The notes under the pieces: model-generated
What the model was told of the DNA's origin: nothing
Database searches by the model: none
What the model saw: only the letters and a program-made list of their open reading frames with translations
Assembly (NCBI RefSeq): GCF_937997595.1
Contig: NZ_CALKTS010000277.1
Coordinates: 1 to 13,313 of the forward strand
DNA: 13,313 nt
Reading direction: 5' to 3'
Source of the DNA: an uncultured Campylobacter sp.
GTDB lineage: Bacteria > Campylobacterota > Campylobacteria > Campylobacterales > Campylobacteraceae
Translations under genes and position numbers: made by a program
Shown: one piece after another, positions 1-6,947 of the stretch
How the letters are laid out: each line of letters opens with the position of its first letter
Position numbering within the stretch: the stretch's first letter is position 1

Positions 1-29
1 AATCGCCGTTTTATTTAGGAGCTAGTTTT

Positions 30-263
30 ATGAAAAAATTCTATCGTCGCGACGAGAGCTGCGGACGAGACGGCAAAATTTACGAATCGTGCATTGAAAT
101 TTATGAGCCAAAGAGCGAGGTTTGCGAGCTCGGCGACGAAATTTACGAGCCAAAAGGCGAAGCTCGCGATTTTGGCGATGAAATTTACGGCCTAATCGGT
201 ACGGCTTATAAACAGATCCGCGCGCGATCTTGCGGCGCAAAAGCGGCGGTCGGCGATGTTTAA
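30..263 (+). CDS. Small repetitive hypothetical protein (start uncertain)
   Basis: I do not recognise this 77-residue ORF. It is rich in charged residues and glycine, with no membrane segment, signal peptide or known motif. Its middle is built from a 14-residue unit, EIYEPK-x-E-x3-x-GD, repeated twice and then decaying in a third copy (EIYGLIG). The ATG at 30 has AGGAG at 17-21, eight bases upstream, which supports this start. However, the same frame is open to the left edge (residues SPFYLGASF precede the Met), so it could be the tail of a longer gene. Its stop overlaps the trmL start by 8 nt, suggesting translational coupling, because trmL has no convincing ribosome-binding site of its own. 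Base composition matches the neighbouring core genes. Confidence 0.45.
   Translation: MKKFYRRDESCGRDGKIYESCIEIYEPKSEVCELGDEIYEPKGEARDFGDEIYGLIGTAYKQIRARSCGAKAAVGDV
96..209 (+). repeat. 42-bp in-frame tandem repeat inside the small ORF
   Basis: Two full units lie at 96-137 and 138-179, each beginning GAAATTTA(T/C)GAGCCAAA and ending GGCGA(C/T). A diverged partial third unit starts at 180 (GAAATTTACGG). The unit length is a multiple of three, so gain or loss of copies would keep the reading frame. A shorter related piece (AAAATTTACGAATC, from about 76) precedes the array. Confidence 0.8.
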
Positions 264-744
264 TATCGTGTTAGTATATCCGCAGATCCACACAAACACG
301 GGCTCCGTCGGGCGTATGTGCGTCAATGCGGGGTGTCCTTTGCATCTGATTAAGCCGCTAGGATTTGTCATCGACGATAAGCATCTGCGCCGCGCTGGGC
401 TCGATTACTGGGCGAGTTTGGATCTTAAAATTTGGGAAAATTGGGATGAGTTTATGGCGGCGAAGGAGAAATTTAAGCAGCGTTTCTTTTTTGCGACGAC
501 GAAGACGAACAAGCTCTACTACGAGGCGAAATTCAAGCCGGGCGATTTTTTGATTTTCGGCTCGGAGGGGCATGGGCTGCCGCTTGAGATCATGCGCACA
601 AACCGCGAAAACTGCATCACGATCCCGATGAGCGGGGCGGGGCGCAGTTTAAATTTAGCCACCAGCGTGGGTATCGTAACCTACGAAGCGATCCGCCAAA
701 ATATCGATGAATTCGACTTTAGGAGCGCGGTTTGCGAGTTTTAG
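256..744 (+). CDS. trmL: tRNA (cytidine/uridine-2'-O-)-methyltransferase TrmL
   Basis: SPOUT-class methyltransferase of the TrmL (CspR/YibK) family. From family knowledge, it uses S-adenosylmethionine to methylate the 2'-OH of wobble nucleotide 34 in leucine tRNAs in the cytoplasm. The 162-residue length is typical. Visible hallmarks are an N-terminal NTG with a following Arg (residues 14-20), FGSEGHGLP (101-109) and the knot signature IPMSG then RSLNLATSVGIVTYEA (123-145). The N-terminus MFNIVLVYP aligns naturally with family members, which supports the ATG at 256. No good Shine-Dalgarno precedes it, so it probably relies on coupling to the overlapping upstream ORF. Its last 13 nt overlap the TTG start of the nuclease gene. 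Family assignment is firm; the exact nucleotide specificity is inferred. Confidence 0.93.
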   Translation: MFNIVLVYPQIHTNTGSVGRMCVNAGCPLHLIKPLGFVIDDKHLRRAGLDYWASLDLKIWENWDEFMAAKEKFKQRFFFATTKTNKLYYEAKFKPGDFLIFGSEGHGLPLEIMRTNRENCITIPMSGAGRSLNLATSVGIVTYEAIRQNIDEFDFRSAVCEF

Positions 745-2093
745 CGCTACTTTTTGCGATGTTTTTCTGCGGCGCGAGTGCGGCGGAGCTGAAGATCGCA
801 TCGTTTAACGTGCAAAATTTATTCGACGGCGTAAACGACGGCACGGAGTACGCGGATTTTGAGATCGGGCGCGGCTCATGGAGCGAGCAAAAATACGAGC
901 GCAAGCTGCAAGCGGTGGCGGACGAGATAAGCGCGCTTAATGCCGATATTTTGGGGCTGCAAGAGATCGAAAATGAAGTGGTGCTAAAAGCGCTTGCGCA
1001 GAAGGCGGGCTATAAATTCTACGCTTTTTCGCGCGCCCAGACTGCACCTGCGGGCGTGGCGGTGATGTCGCGCATACCAATAAAATTTCAAAAAACCTAC
1101 CGCCCGATAGAGCTTAAAACTAGAGATATTTTGCGCGCTGATTTTGCGCTTGGCGGCACTGATTTTAGCTTTTATGTCGTGCATATGCTCTCTGCACGCA
1201 ATCCGCTAAGCGAGCGCAAGCGCAATTTCGCCTTTTTACGCGAGGTTTTGCAAGGGCACCAACGCGCTATCATAGCGGGAGATTTTAATACGAATTTCGG
1301 GCAAAATTCTTTGCTAAACGAGCTTATCGAGCGCGATGGATTTAGTGATTTGTGGGCGCTGCATCCCTGCTCGCAGCTAAAGCATTTTAGCTCTTGTGAA
1401 TCTCATGAAAGTGGCGCGGTACTCGATCATATCTTGCTTAGCGACGATTTTTTTAGTAGCGAGCCGGGATATAAAAAGGACAGCTTCGCGTTTGCTAAAT
1501 CCTCTACCGCTTCCGATCATTTCCCGATTAGCTTCATTCTGACAGACGAAGGCGCTTTAAAATCTATGCCGAAAAAGCAAGAATTTTTAGCTAAAAATAC
1601 CGCTAGTGCCGCAAAGACCGTCACGATAGAGGGACTTTACGGGCGCATTATAAGCGAGCCTATGCTGATAAAAGGCGTAGTCGTGAGTTTTACAAACCGC
1701 CATGGCTTTGCGATCTCCCAAGATGGAAGCGGAGTTTTTGTCTATGGCGGTAGCGGGCTACAGTTAGGCGATAAACTCGATCTGCTAGTAAAAAAGACGA
1801 AATTTTATAAGCAAAGCTTTGAGATCGACGATTTTGAGATCGTAGCTAGAAGCGGCAACGTAGGCTCTATCGCACCATACGTTTTGCCTAGCGCATCGGT
1901 GCGGCAGCTGCGCGCAGGAGATGTGATAAGCGCGATTAAAGGCGACGTTAAGGACGGCATAATTGATCTAAAAAGCACGGGAGAGTTTAGAATTTTTCGC
2001 AAAAGCGCTCCTGTACAAAACGGCAAAAATTTAGAATTTGAAAATGCCTATTTTACGATTTATAAAGGGCAAAAGGAATTTATAGTAGAATGA
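732..2093 (+). CDS. Exported endonuclease/exonuclease/phosphatase-family nuclease
   Basis: A 453-residue protein. Residues 1-18 form a signal peptide (MRVLALLFAMFFCGASAA) with probable cleavage around ASA-A, so it should act in the periplasm or outside the cell. Residues about 19-275 are an EEP (DNase I/exonuclease III-like) fold: FNVQN with N26, LQEIEN with E78, VVHM with H151, GDFNTNF with D184 and N186, DHILLSDDF (232-240) and SDHFPI with D262-H263. Residues about 295-400 (EGLYGRIISEP, then GVFVYGG) look like an OB-type domain, as found in several extracellular nucleases. The mature chain has just two Cys, C213 and C222, which could form a disulfide. The start is TTG at 732, with AGGAG at 721-725 six bases before it. 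Substrate (DNA versus another phosphodiester) is not determinable; a DNA-scavenging role is a guess. Confidence 0.88.
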   Translation: MRVLALLFAMFFCGASAAELKIASFNVQNLFDGVNDGTEYADFEIGRGSWSEQKYERKLQAVADEISALNADILGLQEIENEVVLKALAQKAGYKFYAFSRAQTAPAGVAVMSRIPIKFQKTYRPIELKTRDILRADFALGGTDFSFYVVHMLSARNPLSERKRNFAFLREVLQGHQRAIIAGDFNTNFGQNSLLNELIERDGFSDLWALHPCSQLKHFSSCESHESGAVLDHILLSDDFFSSEPGYKKDSFAFAKSSTASDHFPISFILTDEGALKSMPKKQEFLAKNTASAAKTVTIEGLYGRIISEPMLIKGVVVSFTNRHGFAISQDGSGVFVYGGSGLQLGDKLDLLVKKTKFYKQSFEIDDFEIVARSGNVGSIAPYVLPSASVRQLRAGDVISAIKGDVKDGIIDLKSTGEFRIFRKSAPVQNGKNLEFENAYFTIYKGQKEFIVE

Positions 2094-2224
2094 TACACGC
2101 TGTTATAACCGCACTTTTCGTGCTTTTTATGATATTTATGATCGTAGGATTTAACCGCGAAATGATGGAGAAAAACGAAAAACGAAATCAACGAAAAAAG
2201 GATAAAGATGGAACTACTCATTGA
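2090..2224 (+). CDS. 44-residue single-pass membrane protein
   Basis: This short gene fills the gap between the nuclease and glyS. The translation begins MIHAVITALFVLFMIFMIVG: residues 3-21 make one hydrophobic helix, followed by a strongly charged, mostly basic tail (roughly 22-40). Its ATG overlaps the nuclease stop as ATGA (4 nt), and its 3' end overlaps the glyS start by 17 nt, an arrangement typical of coupled translation. No strong ribosome-binding site is nearer than AAGGA at 2073-2077, 12 nt upstream. I do not recognise a family. The clean membrane-plus-basic-tail pattern and the exact junctions argue for a real gene over chance; function unknown. Confidence 0.6.
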   Translation: MIHAVITALFVLFMIFMIVGFNREMMEKNEKRNQRKKDKDGTTH

Positions 2225-4235
2225 GATTGGGGTCGAGGAGCTGCCTGCGATCCCGTTTTTAAAAGAGCGTGCGAATATCGCGCCAAAATGGCGCGCGGTG
2301 CTTGAGGCTAACCGCATAAATAGCGACTTTCGCTTCGAATTTAGCCCGCGTAGATTTGTGCTATTTCACGAGGATTTTCCGCAACGCGGCGATGATGCGC
2401 AGATCGTAAGCACGGGCGCACCAAAATCCGTCGCGCTCAAAGACGGCGCGTGGAGCCCTGCAGCGCTAAGTTTTGCTAAAAAATGCGGCATAAGCGAAAG
2501 CGAGCTGGAATTTCGGCAGATAGGCGGCAAAGAGGTGCTCTACCACGCTGCGGTGCAAAAGGGGCGTGATAGTCGTGAAATCCTAGGCGAAATGATAGAG
2601 GAGTTTTTACGATCGCTAAATTTTGGACGCGCAATGCGCTGGGGTAGCGGTGAGTTTGAGTTTATCCGTCCGATAAGAAGCATAGCCTGCGTTTTGGGCG
2701 GTCAAAACGTAGATTTTGAAATTTATGGCGTGCGAAGCGCGGCTGCATTTTTTCCGCACAGAAAATTTGGCTATGAAGCGATTAAATTTAAAGACGCCAC
2801 AGATTATTTCGCACTGCTGGAGCGTAACGGCGTAATTTTAAGCGAGCAAAAAAGAAAAGATAAAATTCTAAGCGAGTTTGCAAAGCTCGAGAAAAAGCAT
2901 GGCTTTAAGATCGAGGTCGATCCTGCGTTGCTGGATGAAGTAACGGCGATCACCGAGTATCCGACGGCGCTGCTAGGCAGTTTTGAGCGAGATTTTTTAA
3001 GCGTGCCAAAAGAGGTCATCATCACTTCGATGAAGGAGAATCAGCGCTATTTTCCCGTTTTCGAGGGTAAAAACTTAAGCAATCATTTCGTTGTCGTTAG
3101 TAATGCGATCGCCGATGATGACGAGCTAGTGGTACGCGGCAATGAAAAAGTTTTACGCGCGCGCCTAAGCGATGCTATGTTTTTTTGGAAAAGCGATTTG
3201 CAAGCGGAATTTAGCCCTGAAAAACTTAAGCAAATTTCCTATATGCAAGCCCTTGGCTCGGTTTATGATAAGCAAGTGCGCGAGCTAGCGGTAGCAAAGG
3301 CACTGAGCGTGGATTATGCTACGCAGATTGAGGCGGAGATCGGCAAAAAGGATTTTGCGCGGGATGTGGAAAATGCCGTAATGTTTAGTAAAGCAGATCT
3401 TAGCAGTACGATGGTGGGCGAATTTAGCGAGCTTCAAGGCATTATGGGCAGCTACTATGCCGCACACGCCGGACTGGCAGATCATGTATGCCGCGCGATA
3501 CGCGAGCAATATCTGCCTAGTGGCGAGGATAGCGAGCTGCCAAGCGGTGTATTTAGTGGCGTAATCGCTGTGGCGATGAAATTTGAAACGCTCCTGGGGC
3601 TTTTTAGCATCAATAAAGTTCCAAGCGGCAATAAAGATCCGTATGCGCTTCGCCGCGCAGCTACTGGGCTAATTAAAATTTTACTAAATCAAGGATTGAG
3701 CTTTGATGCGAATGCGCTGGCGCAGAAGCTAGCGCCAAATTATAAGAAATTTGACATTTCTAAGCTGCTGGATTTTATAAAAGATAGATTATATGGAATT
3801 TTTGACGAGATAAATCCGTCCGTGATCAAGGCGTGCATCGCAAGCGGCGAAAACGATCTATTACTACTAAGCAAGGCTATAAAGGCGCTGAGCGAGATCG
3901 CAGCAGCGACGGATTTCGGGGAAAATTTCGCGACTTTTAAGCGCCTAGCCAATATCATCAAGGACGAAAAAATAGGCGCGGTGGACGAAAACCTATTCGA
4001 ACACGACGCTGAGCGTGCGCTAAATGCGGCGTTTAGGGCGATTAAGCTCAACGAAAACGACGTGAGTGGGTATCTGCGCTCGCTATTTGGGCTTAAAGAC
4101 GTGATTGATAATTTTTTCGATAATGTGATGATAAACGTCCAGGATGCCGCGATACGAGCAAATCGTATCGCAAATATCGGACAAATTTATCGCGCGTTTT
4201 TGCAGTTTGCCGATATCAAAGAGATAGGATTTTAA
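2208..4235 (+). CDS. glyS: Glycyl-tRNA synthetase beta subunit
   Basis: Beta chain of the bacterial alpha2-beta2 glycyl-tRNA synthetase, which charges tRNA-Gly with glycine in the cytoplasm. The 675-residue length is normal for the family. The N-terminus ELLIEIGVEELPA (2-14) is the classical GlyS signature; further recognisable blocks are STGAPKSVA, RAMRWGSGEFEFIRPIRS in the first third, and the C-terminal helical anticodon-binding region. The ATG at 2208 follows AAGGAT at 2198-2203. The start lies inside the preceding small membrane ORF, so translation may be coupled. The partner glyQ is not in the window. The frame is intact and the composition is host-like. A strong hairpin starts 16 nt after the stop. 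Confidence 0.97.
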   Translation: MELLIEIGVEELPAIPFLKERANIAPKWRAVLEANRINSDFRFEFSPRRFVLFHEDFPQRGDDAQIVSTGAPKSVALKDGAWSPAALSFAKKCGISESELEFRQIGGKEVLYHAAVQKGRDSREILGEMIEEFLRSLNFGRAMRWGSGEFEFIRPIRSIACVLGGQNVDFEIYGVRSAAAFFPHRKFGYEAIKFKDATDYFALLERNGVILSEQKRKDKILSEFAKLEKKHGFKIEVDPALLDEVTAITEYPTALLGSFERDFLSVPKEVIITSMKENQRYFPVFEGKNLSNHFVVVSNAIADDDELVVRGNEKVLRARLSDAMFFWKSDLQAEFSPEKLKQISYMQALGSVYDKQVRELAVAKALSVDYATQIEAEIGKKDFARDVENAVMFSKADLSSTMVGEFSELQGIMGSYYAAHAGLADHVCRAIREQYLPSGEDSELPSGVFSGVIAVAMKFETLLGLFSINKVPSGNKDPYALRRAATGLIKILLNQGLSFDANALAQKLAPNYKKFDISKLLDFIKDRLYGIFDEINPSVIKACIASGENDLLLLSKAIKALSEIAAATDFGENFATFKRLANIIKDEKIGAVDENLFEHDAERALNAAFRAIKLNENDVSGYLRSLFGLKDVIDNFFDNVMINVQDAAIRANRIANIGQIYRAFLQFADIKEIGF

Positions 4236-4251
4236 TCCCACTTAGAGCTCA

Positions 4252-4283
4252 TTTGCTCAAGGTTTACGCGAACCTTGGGCAAA
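4252..4283 (+). terminator. Strong hairpin between glyS and cas6
   Basis: The arms are TTTGCTCAAGGTT (4252-4264) and AACCTTGGGCAAA (4271-4283): thirteen pairs with one G-U, around the loop TACGCG. It is followed by ATTTTA, giving only four Ts. This could be a partial intrinsic terminator for glyS or an attenuator ahead of cas6. The cas6 Shine-Dalgarno starts just 12 nt beyond the stem. Confidence 0.6.
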
Positions 4284-4307
4284 ATTTTACCGCGCAAAGG
4301 AGTGCAA

Positions 4308-5003
4308 ATGCTAATCATCAACGCAAAATTACCAACTAAAAATCTAAAAATCACAAAATCTCTCTCGCAGCTGATTCAGGGCTTTCTTTATCGCTATTTA
4401 CCGGCTTCGGAGCACGTAGGATACAGGCATGAATCAAGTGGTAAAATTTTTAAACGCACGGTGTTTGATTTTATCTTGCGAGGAGAGGACTTGCGCGTGC
4501 GATTTGCTTCATGCGAGCCGGAGTTTGAACGTAAAATCGCACTAGCAATACTAAAAGACGGGCTAAGCTTGGGTGAAATTCTATTTACGCAAACTACCGT
4601 CGAAGCGAAAAATCATAAAATTTGCGAGAACGAAGCTATTGTGCAAGGCTACGTGGCGTGCGCAGTAAGTGGGCTTTTGGGGCATAAAGTCTATTTGCAG
4701 CCGCAAGATAGCAGGCATTTAGAGATGATGAAGACGAATATTTTACAGCGATTTGAAACGATTATGGGGCAAAAATATGATGGCGAAATGGAATTAAATT
4801 TATTGTGGCAAAAGCCGGGTGAATCTGTGAAATTCTATTACGGCAACAATCGCGAGCCGGTATATGCGTGGCAAGCAAGATGGAAAATTGTAGCTAATGC
4901 AGAACTAATAAATTTGATCCTTGGCACGGGCGTTGGAAGCGGGTGCATGAACTACGGAGTAGGAGTTTTGGAGGTTGTAAAGCAAGACTATATTAAAGTA
5001 TAG
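4308..5003 (+). CDS. cas6: CRISPR pre-crRNA endoribonuclease Cas6
   Basis: Cas6 cuts the CRISPR transcript inside each repeat, leaving an 8-nt 5' handle, and in type I-B often stays on the 3' hairpin. The 231-residue protein has the RAMP architecture, ending in the glycine-rich loop LGTGVGSGCMNYGVGVLE. Near the N-terminus, Y30, H36, H41, K46 and K49 are candidates for the catalytic His/Tyr/Lys set. By position relative to known Cas6 enzymes H41 is the likelier catalytic His, but this is inference. The start is ATG 4308, with AAAGGAG at 4296-4302 five bases upstream; an upstream in-frame TTG at 4275 lies inside the hairpin and is unlikely. Its composition (about 40-47% GC) is closer to the core genes than to the cas8b-cas3 block. 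It stands apart from the main cas operon, which has its own promoter 94 nt past the cas6 stop. Confidence 0.9.
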   Translation: MLIINAKLPTKNLKITKSLSQLIQGFLYRYLPASEHVGYRHESSGKIFKRTVFDFILRGEDLRVRFASCEPEFERKIALAILKDGLSLGEILFTQTTVEAKNHKICENEAIVQGYVACAVSGLLGHKVYLQPQDSRHLEMMKTNILQRFETIMGQKYDGEMELNLLWQKPGESVKFYYGNNREPVYAWQARWKIVANAELINLILGTGVGSGCMNYGVGVLEVVKQDYIKV

Positions 5004-5086
5004 ATTTCAAATTCTAAAAGAATATTTGCTTGCTTTATAGCAATTCTATAATAAAATTTTTAAAAAATCAAACTTTATATTAAATT

Positions 5087-5097
5087 ATAGTAACTAT
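5087..5097. promoter_or_regulatory. Small perfect inverted repeat at the cas promoter -35
   Basis: ATAGT-A-ACTAT forms a perfect 11-bp palindrome whose last base is the first base of the TTGACA -35 hexamer. A repressor bound here would block RNA polymerase, so it is a candidate operator. The surrounding DNA is very AT-rich, so a chance match is quite possible. Confidence 0.3.
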
Positions 5098-5126
5098 TGA
5101 CATATTGATTTTAATTTAGATATAAT
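5097..5126 (+). promoter_or_regulatory. Consensus sigma70 promoter of the cas8b-cas1 operon
   Basis: TTGACA at 5097-5102 and TATAAT at 5121-5126 are both exact consensus hexamers, separated by 18 nt. The expected transcription start is near 5133, giving a leader of about 20 nt before the TTG start of cas8b. The spacer is T-rich, as is common in Campylobacter promoters, but a perfect -35 is unusual there. It is the only clear promoter in the 150-nt AT-rich gap after cas6. That gap also holds an AT-rich inverted repeat, TTATAG (5035-5040) / CTATAA (5046-5051), followed by A and T runs, which may weakly terminate cas6 transcription. Confidence 0.85.
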
Positions 5127-5153
5127 TGCGCTAAATTTTAGAAAGGATAAATT

Positions 5154-6947
5154 TTGGGCGATATAGTTAAAATTTTTTCTAGTATCGGCGAGATTTATGA
5201 TAAACAAAAAACTAAAATTAACAACAAGAGCTATGAATATGATGCTATTAAAATTTATCTTTGCGATATTAAAAGCAAAGAAATATCAGTAAATAACAAT
5301 ATTTCAAGAGATGATTTAATAGTTTGTAGATTTGGCATAGGCGCGAATTCTGGCAATTTGTTCCCTAGTGTCCAATTCATTAGCAAAGCCGTAAAAAACG
5401 ATACGCCTAAATTTATAAAAGGGATTTTAAAAGCTATAAAAAATATGCTTTCTTGCTTCAATCCTGTCGATATCAAAAATGATAAAATATTAACGGATTT
5501 ATCTGGCTTAAACGAGAGCTTTTTTGATGATATTTTAAGTGAAATTGTAGCTCTACAAGAAGAGCCTAAGAAAAAGGACATGAAAGTGGCTACTTTTTTT
5601 GCATTATCTTGGGAGGGTAGACCGATTTCAGCGTATTTCAAAAATATTTTTACGAGTCATTTAAGTGATAGCGATAATGGTAAAACTGCCAAAATTTATG
5701 GTTATGATATGCTTACAAATAGTATTGGTATCGGCGGAGATGCGAATTTAGCGTTTTGTTCCGTAAATGAGTTACCGACTGCTTTACAAGACATTAAAGT
5801 TAGATTACTACCTCTAAATAGTGCTAATGCAAATTTGGTTAAAAACGGTTTTATGGCAATTGATAAGGAATTATCTTTTAATTTTTACGGGGATAAAATG
5901 GCGGTCTTACCAACGTTAATGGTAAATGATGCAAATTTATTAGAAAAAATAGTGGAAATTTTAAAAGATCCGAGCGAAAAGAAAAAAGATCTACAAGGCA
6001 TACAAAATATCGAAGAAAGTATTAATTACGAGTTGGAATCCGTAGCTAAAGCGCAAGCAAATATGCCCGTGCTAAATACAATTTTATTTTATAAAAAAAG
6101 CAATGCTGCGGTTAATGTATTATTGCAAATAGATGATGTATTGCCGTCTTATATTTCTAAAATTTCCGATTTAATGGGTAGATATAATATTAGGGCGATT
6201 AGGCGAAAAGATAGTAAAGATCAACAAGACGATACTATTTACATGCAAAATTTATTTCTTAAAAACATCGACATTATGAATTTTTTATTATCGCAAAACA
6301 GGATGAATTTAGATGATATGATGGAAAAATATGCTGCTTTGATTTATAAAGGCAATATTAACTCTAGTTATGCGTCAAAAATAGAATGGGGATTTTATTT
6401 TAATTGCGTTAAGACATATCGAAATAGAAGTATAGAAAGTATCGAAAAATATCAAAATTTCTTTAATGAAATAGGTGCTTTAAATGAAAAAATATCATTT
6501 GCAAGGGAGGTTAATTTGCAAGGCTTAAGCGATAAAAAAGAGCTAATAAGCTCGATTTTGAAAAATAGTGAATTTCTAAAAGATAATGAAGTATTGCAGA
6601 GTGCATATTTGCTAGGAATGATGTCTGCAGGGTTGATAAATCGCCAATTTGCTATTAGCAAAAATAGTTCATTTGAAAAATGGCTGAATAATGCCGGAGT
6701 AATTACAAAAGAGCTTTTAGAACGGATTTGGACCAAGTGCGATGAAACCAATAAAAAACTCTCCAATGTATCGCGAGGAAAAAGAAGCGCTAATATAGAA
6801 ATCATGCGCGATATTTTGATTGGAATTTTACCAAGTGCGTTTTTATCTCAAAAGCGGATTAAGAGCGCTTATGTAACTCTGGCTTTTGCTATGGGCGGAA
6901 GTGATTTTACGAAATATATTAAAGATAACACTCAAGGAGACAAGTAA
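5154..6947 (+). CDS. cas8b: Type I-B Cascade large subunit Cas8b/Csh1
   Basis: Cas8b is the large subunit of the type I-B interference complex; in the family it recognises the PAM and helps recruit Cas3. The 597-residue length fits the Csh1 family. A recognisable core is NTILFYKKSNAAVNVLLQID followed by DVLPS (308-332), matching the Csh1 pattern of a hydrophobic strand leading to a VLPS-like turn, and NLFPS near residues 68-72. The start is TTG 5154 with AAGGA at 5143-5147; no ATG nearby fits better. The C-terminal third is all-helical and contains an internal start that probably makes Cas11 separately. Composition is strikingly AT-rich, about 25-35% GC in sampled blocks. The gene overlaps cas7 by one base (TAATG), with AAGGAG before it. 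Assignment is firm from motif and neighbours, although Cas8 proteins diverge quickly. Confidence 0.9.
   Translation: MGDIVKIFSSIGEIYDKQKTKINNKSYEYDAIKIYLCDIKSKEISVNNNISRDDLIVCRFGIGANSGNLFPSVQFISKAVKNDTPKFIKGILKAIKNMLSCFNPVDIKNDKILTDLSGLNESFFDDILSEIVALQEEPKKKDMKVATFFALSWEGRPISAYFKNIFTSHLSDSDNGKTAKIYGYDMLTNSIGIGGDANLAFCSVNELPTALQDIKVRLLPLNSANANLVKNGFMAIDKELSFNFYGDKMAVLPTLMVNDANLLEKIVEILKDPSEKKKDLQGIQNIEESINYELESVAKAQANMPVLNTILFYKKSNAAVNVLLQIDDVLPSYISKISDLMGRYNIRAIRRKDSKDQQDDTIYMQNLFLKNIDIMNFLLSQNRMNLDDMMEKYAALIYKGNINSSYASKIEWGFYFNCVKTYRNRSIESIEKYQNFFNEIGALNEKISFAREVNLQGLSDKKELISSILKNSEFLKDNEVLQSAYLLGMMSAGLINRQFAISKNSSFEKWLNNAGVITKELLERIWTKCDETNKKLSNVSRGKRSANIEIMRDILIGILPSAFLSQKRIKSAYVTLAFAMGGSDFTKYIKDNTQGDK
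6504..6510 (+). promoter_or_regulatory. Internal Shine-Dalgarno for Cas11b within cas8b
   Basis: AGGGAGG contains a perfect GGAGG and lies five bases before an in-frame TTG at 6516. It is as good as, or better than, the ribosome-binding sites of the annotated cas genes, and here it falls inside the coding sequence (codons for A-R-E-V), where selection for protein sequence alone would not require it. Confidence 0.6.
6516..6947 (+). CDS. Predicted internally translated small subunit Cas11b
   Basis: The in-frame TTG at 6516 (codon 455 of cas8b) would give a 143-residue protein identical to the Cas8b C-terminus. From family knowledge, type I-B, I-C and I-D systems without a separate small-subunit gene make Cas11 from an internal start in the large-subunit gene; two or more copies then line the belly of Cascade and contact DNA. 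Size and character fit: the segment is rich in predicted helix (ELISSILKNSEFL, SAYLLGMMSAGLI, MRDILIGILPSAFLS) with many Lys/Arg. The strong upstream AGGGAGG and the absence of any other small-subunit gene in the operon support it. A later ATG at 6617, with a weaker AGGA, is a less likely alternative that would remove the first helices. Confidence 0.6.
   Translation: MQGLSDKKELISSILKNSEFLKDNEVLQSAYLLGMMSAGLINRQFAISKNSSFEKWLNNAGVITKELLERIWTKCDETNKKLSNVSRGKRSANIEIMRDILIGILPSAFLSQKRIKSAYVTLAFAMGGSDFTKYIKDNTQGDK

Noticed and set aside
1..18. C-terminal end NRRFI of an upstream gene in frame 1
   Set aside because: Six codons are too little to support a gene call, and the frame of the 77-residue ORF is also open at the edge.
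3740..4051. 103-codon minus-strand ORF inside glyS
   Set aside because: It is a shadow of the well-supported glyS frame, low in complexity and rich in Ser/Ala/Leu, with no start signal or motif. The same holds for the minus-strand ORFs in cas8b and cas7.
4275..4307. Longer cas6 beginning at TTG 4275
   Set aside because: That start lies in the 3' arm of the glyS-cas6 hairpin without a Shine-Dalgarno, while ATG 4308 has AAAGGAG at ideal spacing.
5026..5051. Alternative stem TTGCT/AGCAA and TTATAG/CTATAA pair after cas6 as a firm terminator
   Set aside because: Both stems are short and AT-rich and are mutually exclusive in part; they may help terminate cas6 but cannot be called with confidence.
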